Positions 21,901 through 30,523 of a stretch of 59,938 nucleotides of DNA are shown piece after piece; the stretch's first letter is position 1, and each line of letters begins with the position of its first letter. The DNA comes from Chrysophaeum taylorii (lineage: Eukaryota > Sar > Pelagophyceae > Pelagomonadales > Pelagomonadaceae). Under the pieces are notes generated by a model. The model did no database searches and was not told the DNA's origin. It was given only the letters and a program-made list of their open reading frames with translations. The stretch spans positions 1 through 59,938 of the forward strand of contig JAQMWT010000599.1 in NCBI GenBank assembly GCA_029834535.1. Reading direction: 5' to 3'. The position numbers were made by a program, and so were the translations under genes.

Positions 21901-23129
21901 GCGAACTCAAAAAACTCGAGGGCCACCAGGATCGGGTGAACAGTGTGGCGGCTTTTTTATTGAGCGATGGCACGTGGTTGCTGGCGAGTGGTTCTGACGA
22001 CAGCACGGTGCGTGTCTGGAACCCGTTTGAAGGCCACCAACTCAATAAGCTCGAGGGCCACGATAGTGGGGTGTGTGGCCTGGTGGCGTTCGAGGCGAGC
22101 AAAGGCGTGCTTCGGCTGGCGAGCTGCTCAATGGACGGTACGGTACGCGTTTGGGACCCGATCGCGAGCGGCCGAACGTCTGAGCTCGAGACCCACGAAG
22201 GTTCAGTGCGTGGTCTGGCGGCGTTCTACACGAGGGACGGCGAGCCGCGGCTGGCGAGCTGCTCAGAGGACAAGACGGTGCGCGTATGGGATCCGAGCTC
22301 TCGCCGCGAACTCCAGAGACTTGAGGGTCATCGTAGTGTGATCAGTGGCATCGTGGCATTCAAAATGAATGATGTGGTATACCTCGCGAGCTGCTCCTTT
22401 GACAATTCGGTGCGCGTGTGGGACTTGACCACGGGCCGTGAATTCTGCAAGCTCTATGACCCAGAGGCGCCGTGTTGCCTAACGCCCTTCGAGATGAACG
22501 ATAAAATGTACCTCGCAATTGGTTCGAACAATGGGAGGCTTTTCGTGTGGGGACTCACCGAAAAACGCGTACGTTGCAGACTTTGTGGCCCCAACCCTCT
22601 GGAGGGGGTGCGTGGCGTTGCGGCATTCGATATGAATGGCGAGGTGCGCCTCGCGAGCTGCCTCTTTGATGAGACGGTGCGCGTCTGGGACCCGGCCACA
22701 GGTGACCAACTCCAAATTCCTGACGCTCTCCAGATTCCCAAGCACCGTCCTTTGATGTACTGGAATTATGTGCTTGGCATGGTGGCTTTTAAAGTGAACG
22801 ACGCTGCGCGCCTCGCGAGCTGCTCCTTCGACCGTACGGTGCGCATCTGGGACCCGGCCACAGCGCGCCAACTGCACAAACTCGAAGGCCACCAGCGGTG
22901 GGTTTTGAGCGTGGTAGCCTTCGAGGCGACCAACAAGCCCCCGATGGTGGCGAGTTCGTCCGAAGACAAGACAGTTCGCTTATGGGACCCGATCGCCGGT
23001 GGTGCAGCACTATTCGTGCTTCCCGTGGATAGCGTAGTGCAGTGCATGGCCGTGATGAATGCGACAGACCAGGTGTGCGCTTTTGGCCACGCAAGCGGCA
23101 TGATATCGTATTGGGACGTAAGACTCTAA
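18983..23129 (+). CDS. DAC/DisA_N-like domain + NACHT ATPase + 14 WD40 blades (one frameshift)
   Basis: This is a large STAND-type signalling ATPase. The first frame opens at 18,941, but Met at 18,983 (GAGATGGC) fits the domain start better. Residues 15-170 resemble diadenylate-cyclase (DisA_N) domains: ATEG, then GFLFIIGNATEL, EDGAIVVDG (the DGA motif, 19,283) and GARTKAASAIAK where cyclases have a G(A/T)RHxAA motif. NACHT follows: P-loop AGPGFGKT (19,721-19,744), Walker B LLIVIDALDEA (20,013-20,045) and VTSRPE. A helical linker and 14 WD40 repeats (from about 21,230, SxDxTVRVWDP motif) could form two seven-bladed propellers. One extra base near 19,991 shifts the frame just before Walker B. 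The DAC part may sense a nucleotide, the NACHT oligomerise and the propellers detect a ligand; this is inference. No effector domain is visible. Confidence 0.8.
21230..23126 (+). repeat. 14 WD40 repeats in the NACHT protein
   Basis: The repeats recur every 40-47 codons, with consensus LASCSxDxTVRVWDP...G.EL.KLEGH. Repeats 5-8 and 12-13 are the most alike. Repeats 2, 3, 10 and 14 have degenerate strands (for example LRFLDL or LFVWGL instead of VRVWD). Fourteen blades fit two seven-bladed propellers. Confidence 0.85.
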
Positions 23130-23954
23130 CTACCCAAAGAACCAGTGTCGGATGGAAATGAGGTCGCCGTACGTGGTAAAAGTGACGAGGTCGGGTCGCC
23201 AGATTAGGAGGGTGTCTGGGTCGGGCGCGAGTTCGACGCGGTTTCCGTCGTAGTCGAAGACCATTTTCGCAGTCGCGAGGACGAGGAGAAGAGAGAGTCG
23301 CGGGCGAATATCTCGATCACAAAGAGAGGATTCGGAAAACGAGTGGTCAAATACCAAAAGCGGAGCCTGGGGAGTTCCGACGTCCAAAACGCCGTCGTCG
23401 TCGCCGCTCTCGAAGAAGAGCGGATCGCCGTAGGGTGGATCGTCGAGCCTATCCCGAGCTTCCGACAACGCCGGATACTCATCGTCCAAATTTTCGAGCC
23501 AAACGATGCCCGTCGTCGCCAGCCTCAGAGCGTCTTCCTTCACCGCATCGAACCAGTCCCCCAGAAAACCGCGCGCGACCGTCGCGATTCCCGCGCGACG
23601 AGGCGTCGTCGTCAGACGCTGCTCCAACCGATCCATCGACACTTCGCGTGCCACTCTCCCGAGTTCGCGGACCATCGCTTCGCGAAGAATCTCGGGCCAC
23701 AGCGCTTTCTCGGTCCTCTCATCCATTTCCTCGCCGTCCTCCCTCCCCCGCCGCTTGACGCCCAAAAGGACGCGCCGTGCCGTCTCGCGCGCCCTGGGGT
23801 AAGCGGCTTCCATCGCGCGCCGGTACGACGGGTTTTCCAGAAACTCTTTTATCGATCTCGGGCACCGCCGCGACCCGGGAAAGACGGTTTTTCTGAACGT
23901 CTGGGGGTCAGGGCCGTGCTCTTTCAAGTCGTCGATGGCCCGCCGCACCTCCAT
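23130..23954 (-). CDS. Protein of unknown function, tail-to-tail with the NACHT gene
   Basis: This is an open frame of 274 codons whose TAG (23,130-23,132) directly follows the TAA of the NACHT-WD40 gene. The first 130 residues are basic and helical. The second half has FLGDWFDAVKEDALRLATTG, then LLLVLATAKMVFDYDGNRVE, LAPDPDTLLIWRPDLVTF and ISIRHWFFG. The ending faintly resembles the last strands of 2-oxoglutarate/Fe(II) dioxygenases (prolyl-4-hydroxylase type), but the metal-binding His and HxD motif are not evident, so I do not assign that function. Codon use looks like the neighbouring host gene. The start at 23,954 is the first Met of the open stretch; an upstream exon cannot be excluded. 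Confidence 0.55.
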   Translation of the reverse strand: MEVRRAIDDLKEHGPDPQTFRKTVFPGSRRCPRSIKEFLENPSYRRAMEAAYPRARETARRVLLGVKRRGREDGEEMDERTEKALWPEILREAMVRELGRVAREVSMDRLEQRLTTTPRRAGIATVARGFLGDWFDAVKEDALRLATTGIVWLENLDDEYPALSEARDRLDDPPYGDPLFFESGDDDGVLDVGTPQAPLLVFDHSFSESSLCDRDIRPRLSLLLVLATAKMVFDYDGNRVELAPDPDTLLIWRPDLVTFTTYGDLISIRHWFFG

Positions 23955-26269
23955 GATGAGGGTAAGTGTTTATGATTTTTTTTGGTGCGAAAGCCTCTCT
24001 GGCGGCGGTGAATCGGTGTCGCCGAGCCTTGGCAGTGACAGCTGCTCGCATCATCATCATCATCATCATCGAGGAAACAGCCTCGATCCGGACACCAGCC
24101 ACGCGAGCGAAAGGGACGAAGCGCCAGTTCCGTCTATCGAAAGGATCCTCGATCAAACCGTTTTATTCTGAAGCCGTCGACCCTTAGAGGAGGAGGGACC
24201 CTTCTCGTCGTCCTCCTCCTCCTCCAGAACCGGGTCGAATACGGTCTTACGTGTGTGCAGAGCGCTGTGCGCCCGGAGGGCGTTGCGCACGACCGCGCGA
24301 GCGCCCGTCCAGCCCCCGAGTCCGAATTCAGACACTGTGCCTCTGGCGCGATCGACGGGCTGGTTGCATCGCAACGCTAGGAGCGAGCCCCGGAAAAGGT
24401 CGCTTTGAGGGTGCGTCGCTCAGCTTTAAATAATTGACGTTGTTGTTGTTGTTGTTGTTTACAGACAGACAGACAGACAAGGACCTCGAACGGATTTTGA
24501 GCGCGCACGTCTGGCGACGACTCGTCGATTCAGCTTGGCCCAAGAATGTATCGACAATTAATTAATTTATTTATGTATTTCGAGCCGTCGGATCTCGGAC
24601 GGCGGCACTCGAAGTCTTGGCGGAACGGCACGCATTTCCAACGACCTCGCGCGACGAGACGATCAACCGGGTCACTCTGCTCTGAGGCGACGGACGAATC
24701 GCGAATCCGAGCGACGAGCCGATTCGCTCGTGTGGGGTCAGTCAATGAGAGTCCTCGCGACACTGGTTGTCATCATCATCATCCCATAGGTTTGGCGATC
24801 GCCCGCGCTAAGTCCGGGAGGCCACGAGCGCGACCAAGGCAGGCGGCAAGACAGGCTGGAGCCGAGAAGAGAAATTCGGATCAACTCGGGGTTATATACG
24901 CCACCAAGTCAACCGGGGGGAGGCGAAACGGAGATCCTAAAGAGGGCCGCGGTGATCGAGCGGCTGCGGCAGTGGGTCCTCGAGAAGCACAACGCCGACC
25001 GACCGACGAGTGTCGCGGAAGCCGTGTAGGCGAGGGATGCGATTTGGACTCGAAGCCTCCGACACGAGATCCTCGCCACGCGGAGGTCGCGTTCGTTCTA
25101 AAGGCTTCGTCGTTCGTTCGCGACCTGATGCGTCGACGTAGACGCAATTAAAGAGATCAGGTTTGAGTCAAAAGCGGTGGCGAGAACTGGACGCTCGGAC
25201 GAGCGCGCGGCGTTGTTATGGCGACCGCCGATCGGATTGGCGACCTGCTCTGTGAATCGAGAAACGCCAAGCACATCAGGAGCCGACGCTGCTGCGCTCC
25301 AGGGGTAAGTCCGTGCGTTGGTATTCACCTAAAACACTTTCGTCGTCGACAAACAAAATGCGAAGGGGTTAGTTCACGAGACCACTTGCGGCACCACGAA
25401 GTTTGTTGCTTCCGCGCGCCAGCGACGCGTCGGTGACGGACGCCTCGCTCAGCGACGACGTTGTTGATTTAGGCGGCTCGTCGTTGTCGGCCCCTCGAGG
25501 AAGCGGCGGGCACCGTCGCGAAAAAAGACCGAGGGCCCTCTTATGTCCCACCAAAGCCCAGGAGAAGGCCTTTGACCCTGTTGACGAGCATGCCCGGTCA
25601 AGAGGTGCGGCACTTGTTAATAAGCAGCAGGCGATCATGCGGCCGATCGATCGGGCGGTCTCTGAGGCGAACGTTGGATTCATTCGTCCCATTCTGACCA
25701 GACCAAGACCGACGCTGCTAGAGAGGACGCAGCTGCACACGACCGATGCTGCTCGAGGTTGAAGAGACGCGAGCAGCCGTTCATAACTCCCGACGCCGCC
25801 GCCGGGCGGTATCCGATCAAAACGGAAGAGTTTGGCAACAACAGAGGCGTCGAGAGCGCGAGCCAGCCACTTTGGCAACAACAGAGGCGTCACGGGCGTC
25901 CGTTTGGCCGCCGCATCGGAAGCACGATCGTCGGAGAGCGCGGCCGCGTCCGGCGTTTGTTGAAGAGAAGTTTCGCCCATTTACCGCTGTTTTTCGGCGA
26001 AGAACGAGATAAGGAGGACCTTCAAGACCGGCGACAAGCAGGCACGACGGCGCGGTCTTCGCGGGCTCGGGGCTTGCATTTTGTTGAAGAGTCGGATCGA
26101 CGGCCTCAGAGGCCGGCTGGTAACTTGATCTTCGGGGTTCGTGACGTGGCGATCCAAGTCAGCACGCCCAAACCAACCACCTCCTGCACGTTCGGACTTC
26201 CCCCTCCCTCCCGTGACCGCCCTGCGTGCTCGCGCCGCCGGAGGACGACTAAGATGACGATTTTTTTTG
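23955..26269. other. Degenerate intergenic region with microsatellites
   Basis: No reliable gene is seen. It holds (CAT)n at 24,050-24,070, (GTT)n at about 24,440-24,460 and (CAGA)n at about 24,461-24,479. A short coding-like run, EILKRAAVIERLRQWVLEKH (24,932-24,991), ends in a stop soon after. Another open stretch at 25,403-25,762 (QEKAFDPVDEHARS) has no recognised relatives. A 23-bp sequence is repeated directly at about 25,829 and 25,870. Confidence 0.5.
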
Positions 26270-26960
26270 TAGCGTTGGGAATTCACCCTACCAATGAACG
26301 CGAACCACTCCCAAGTCTCTGGTGAAGTAAACACGGTCAGGCCGCCCCCCTACGTGGCTGAAGTGAACGCCCCTTGAATTTTATGAACGCCTGCGCCGAT
26401 CGCCCGCTATTGGTCTAAGTTTCGTTCGCGTTTCGGGGTGAAGGAGGATTCACCGTAGATCTTGCCTTCGGCGATGCGAATGACATCTTCGTTTTCCTCA
26501 TCGAAATCCATCTGCGACGTTTTTGAATATGGTCTTGGCGAGGTCGCTATGCTTGAGCAAGATTGTCCGTCTCTACTTGAGCAATCATGTGCTTTGACTA
26601 GTTGGGCATCATGGCCTGGAATTAGCTGATAACCCAACCTGCTACGGGTGCCCATCTTGGAGTCTACTCGTCACTTTCCGGCAGCGCCGGACACACGCGT
26701 GCGTCGCCTTCGCGGTCAGGATGATGTTCCTTCAGACGGCGCACACACCTAGGAAAAAAAAAAAACAACCTGGTTGATCGTCCATTTTTGCCGCGGGCGA
26801 CGTCACAACATCGACGTCGCAATCGGCTCGTTCGTGTGCTCCTCGGTCTGATCCTCCTCATCAACATTATCCTTTACGTCTCGGTAGCAAGGCTCCACTT
26901 GGCTCATCAGACAGACGAGAGGGCCGTCAGCCCGGGTGAACGAACGCGAACGCGAGCACG
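26270..26960. mobile_element. Internally deleted hAT copy
   Basis: This is a shortened relative of the hAT element at 39,988-43,074. It begins with AGCGTTGGGAATTCAC, 16 of 17 terminal bases, the first C being T. The 26,270-26,640 part matches the 39,988-40,390 end (AGTGAACGCGAACCAC-like repeats, CCCGCTATTG, TTCGCG). The 26,640-26,960 part matches 42,640-42,970 of the other end (ACAACATCGACGTCGCAATC, GGCTCATCAGAC). The transposase middle is missing. The other inverted repeat was not found, so the copy is also truncated on that side. It is a non-autonomous deletion derivative. Confidence 0.7.
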
Positions 26961-27110
26961 CATGAAAGCGAACGCGACACCGTGGTTCCTCCGAAGAAGA
27001 ACTCCTGACCAGCACACGGTGCGAAGTCGGCCATTCGGGCGGCTGCTTGGCCCTTGGCGACAGTCGGAGCGAGCGAGCGAGCGGGCGGGCGAGCGAGCTT
27101 GTCGTCGGTG

Positions 27111-27138
27111 AAAGAAAGAAAGAAAGAAAGAAAGAAAA
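27111..27138. repeat. (GAAA)n microsatellite
   Basis: About seven GAAA units lie here. The preceding 27,065-27,100 is a GAGCGAGC/GGGCGGGC low-complexity run. Confidence 0.85.
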
Positions 27139-27379
27139 GGCCCATGTCCTCTCAAAAGAAGGTGCATCCCGCCGTTTCATCCACATGCTCGTCGTATTAT
27201 TCGTTGGTGTCGAAGCCATCGTCGAAGCCGATGAATATCCATCCAGCCCAAAGTTTTCTTTCTACGGCCATCTTTTGAATTCGCATCCGAGACGACGGCC
27301 TCGATCTCGCCCGGCATCCAATACGCCCTTAGGTTTTCCCTCGAGCTCCCACAACAACGACTCGCTGGCCAACAAGAGA

Positions 27380-29760
27380 GTCCGACAATCGAAGAAGGCA
27401 GCAGCTGGTCTCGTTTCGCCACTCGCTCGCGCTTTGCTCACTTTGCGGCCAGAGCAGCTCCCCGGCTTTTTCCTCCTCGAGCTCGGCGTCGCTCACAAGG
27501 GGCCGAGGATCCAGGCCCTGCGCTCCTGCGTTGCCGTACCAAGCACCGGCGGCGGCGGTCGTCGCCGCGGAACAAAAAGGCTCGACCTTCGCGAGCAACG
27601 TTGCTGACGAGCATCTCGCGTCGACCACCGTCGTTGCTACTACGGAGCTTGGCGAGTTCGGCGGCGTCGAGCGAGCTTTCTTTCTTTTCAACTCTGCGAG
27701 CCTGGGGTTTGTCCATCCAGCTCCTGGTTGCTGACAAGGAGCACCACCTTCTCGATGGCATCCCTGGGCCTCGTCAAATAGTTTACGAGTCGATCGAACG
27801 CCGCCGCGATCGATCGTTTGGGCATTTCGCGCTACCACCTCTGTCTGTTCCTTCGGCAGCGGCGGTGGCTCGGGCGCTGACGCTTGACGGCATGCGCATC
27901 GGCCGGCTCTCGGACGCTACCCAAGGCCGCCCCAGAGTTGTCGGTCGTCCCGACAGCAGCACCCGCAAGTCCGCGACCGCCGACGTCACCAATCGCTGAA
28001 AATTTTCCGTCCGCCGAACCATGAAGCTTCGCGTACACCCCACGGAAAAACTGATCGAGGGCGCTGCTCTGGATGTCGCTGAAGCGGGCTGCAATAGCCC
28101 GAGATTCGCCGCGAGCGGTCTGGTCGGCCAACTCGCTGGCGCCCACGGTCCAATCTCGAACTCCACGGTCGCCGTCGTCGATTCGGAGTTGCGTGCCGAT
28201 GAGTTCCTTGCCGTCGAGCGGCGTCCGATGCTTATTGGAACGCGAGAAACCTCGCTGAGGTCGAGGGCTAAGAGGAGCTCGTGGAGACGTCCCATCTCGC
28301 TTCGCAGGTTTCGGACAAAAAAAACACAATGATGGGAGCTCCATCTCGGCGGCGCGCTCTTCCCCGATGACAACGATGACGATCGATGCGATGACTTCAG
28401 AGACCTCGGCCGGCGCGACGCGCAACGCCAACAGACGCATAATACAGAGGTGTCGCGCCCACGGAGGCCAGGCCTGGCCCTTGCCAGCACCGACGCCTGC
28501 CGGCCGGCATGGAACTCCTCGAATAGTGGCGTCTCGCTTCTCTTTGAGCTCGGCGACGCACGCCCGTAGTCGATCACGATCTCCTCCTCCCGCGCTGCTC
28601 TAAGCTCGGCCTCGGCCTTGTCGAGCTCAAGGGCCAGCTGCTTCGCATCCCTGTTGACGTCGACGAAGCTGCGCTGGAGCTGGCATCTTCGCCGGGTCGC
28701 ACTTTTTAGCCAGCTGCGCCTTGGTCCGCTCCGTCGCCGCTGCCGCCGCCTCGGTCACTGCTCGCTTCACTTCGGCGCGGGCGTCGGCCACTTCGTCGTC
28801 GCGGGCGTCGGCCGCCGCCTGCTTCTCTTCAGCCACCGCCTGCAGAGCGCGCTTCCGCTTCAACGCCGCAGCCTCCTCGCTCCGCTGACGCTGGACCTTG
28901 AGTTGTTGCTCTCGACGGGCGGCCTCCCGGGCCACGGCATCAGCTCGGGCAGCGACAGCTGCCGCAGCCTCCATAGCCTCGGCCTTCTCGGCCTCGAAGG
29001 CCTCTTCGTTTGCCACCATAACACGGCACGCTCGGCCGCGGTTGCACGGTGTTGCTGGGGCACACTTGCTTGCTGCCTCGAGATGCTGGACCTTGAGCCG
29101 TTACGCCAGCAACTGCCTCTACTGCGACTTCGGCTGCGATTGTGCTGGCTGCAGCGCAGGCGGCCGCCGGTGCGAAGCGGTTGATCGAGCGCGACTGGCG
29201 ATGGCGTTCTCCTTGTCCGACGCTGCGCGGGACGTCGCTCAAGCCCACCTTTTGATGGTGCCTTTGGAGACGCCCTTTTGACCGCGAGAGTGTGACCGAG
29301 CTCGTTGCCGCGTCGTCATAGTGGAGCCTCTGGACGGTAACCGCCTCAACGTAGACTCCGACGCCCGCCGAAAGGCGGCCTATCGCCTCGACTCGATCGC
29401 CGGGCCGGATGTCCGTCTTCAAGCACGTCGTCGTCAACGCCGCCGCCGAGATGCGGCGCTTCTTGATCTCGAGGCCAGAAGTCGGCGTGGTACATTGGGG
29501 CAAAGTCGTTGCGGCAGACGAAGAATTGAAGGGGCAGCTTGCCCTCGCACTCGTTCCAGGTCAATCGCCTTGCCCGGATCCATCCTCCTCCGGTAGTACA
29601 CAGCGACGCAGCAGCAACACTCTCCTTCCGACGGAGGTTGTTGGACCGGCGTACGCGCCGCTCGGCCGGTTTCATTGACCGATTCTGCGAGCCCACTGCC
29701 TCGGGGAGCTCGGAGACCGTATCAGGCAAGACCTGAACGGCCGCCGGGGCCCCAGCCATC
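27380..29760 (-). pseudogene. Broken coiled-coil-rich gene of unknown family
   Basis: Minus-strand pieces in all three frames follow one another like a gene with many frameshifts. At the 5' side (29,759-29,346) are LPDTVSELPEAVGSQNRS and RRLTWNECEGKLPLQFFVCR. Next come RPGDRVEAIGRLSAGVGVYV (about 29,420-29,360) and a long Ala/Glu/Lys coiled coil (29,019-28,627: EEAAALKRKRALQAVAEEKQ). Then appear RLLALRVAPAEVSEVIASIV (about 28,440-28,380), RSEMGRLHELLLALDLSEVS, DGKELIGTQLRIDD and, last, FDRLVNYLTRPRDAIEKVVL (about 27,810-27,750). The continuity suggests a real gene now decayed. I do not recognise the family; a transposon-derived protein is possible. Confidence 0.4.
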
Positions 29761-29779
29761 GTCCTAGAACGCCTCGCGG

Positions 29780-30155
29780 GAGGACGGCGCCTAACACTTT
29801 TGCTCCCTGCGGCGGCCCCGGCCGTCCCGGAGTGAGACGGTGCCTGCTCGCCTCCCGGGCTGGCCGGTTAGCACCCGGAAAAAAAGTCCGCAGTCTGGGA
29901 ATCATGGGGTTCGCTCGGTTGGGCGGCAGAACGCGACGGACAGGTCGATTGTTCGTGGATCAACACGTTTGCGGCCTGCGAGGGGTTTTTGCACGACCTC
30001 GCACAAGACCGCGGTCCGCAGTGGCGGTCCGTCATCAACGAGTCCTCGTCCCTCGCCTCTGCCCAAACTGCGTGATTTTCCTCTGTGATTCCGGATCGGC
30101 TCCTGCCTGTCCGGCCTGGCTCCCATGCTCGGGAGAGGTCTGAAGTTAGTTAGTT
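29780..30155 (+). repeat. Dispersed repeat R1, copy 1
   Basis: About 376 bp here are nearly identical to 50,203-50,584. Both start GGAGGACGGCGCCTAACAC and end GGTCTGAAGTTAGTTAGT. Its first ~100 bp (GCTCGCCTCCCGGGC, GGCCGGTTAGCACCCGG) are also related to modules at about 57,352-57,465 and 59,430-59,500. No significant coding frame is present. It could be a SINE-like or solo-terminal element; no tRNA promoter boxes were found. Confidence 0.75.
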
Positions 30156-30159
30156 TGGG

Positions 30160-30523
30160 GGGAGTGTTAGGGGATACTGTGAATGACGTCATCCATATTT
30201 AAAGAGACGGTGTCCTCGCGACCCCCGATGATATGATACGCCGGATGTTGAATTTCGAGCCGATGCCGGGCTCTACCGCCTCCACCGAGGGCCTAAAACC
30301 CCCCAAATAGACTCTCCAAATCGCCCGCTACTACTCGATGCTATTTTCTCGAAACGAGATTTTCCAGTAAGGTCGGTATTTTAAATGCCGCAGCCACAAA
30401 AGCGCGCCGCAAAAATAATGAAACCCTTCCCTTTGGTCATGCTGCTCGCAACCTTTTGTAAATGTAAGTGCACCCCCTTTCCACTTTCATAAGAGTCGGC
30501 TTCAACAAGTGTAGTCTTAGGTG
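30160..30523. other. Intergenic region downstream of the RAP gene
   Basis: It is AT-richer than its surroundings, with no open frame or recognisable element. It presumably contains the 3' UTR of the minus-strand RAP gene. Confidence 0.5.

Noticed and set aside
23130..23954. 2-oxoglutarate/Fe(II) dioxygenase
   Set aside because: Only the last strands look similar. The HxD and distal His motifs are not evident, so it is left as unknown.
29780..29900. tRNA-derived SINE head in repeat R1
   Set aside because: No convincing A box or GGTTCGA-type B box on either strand.
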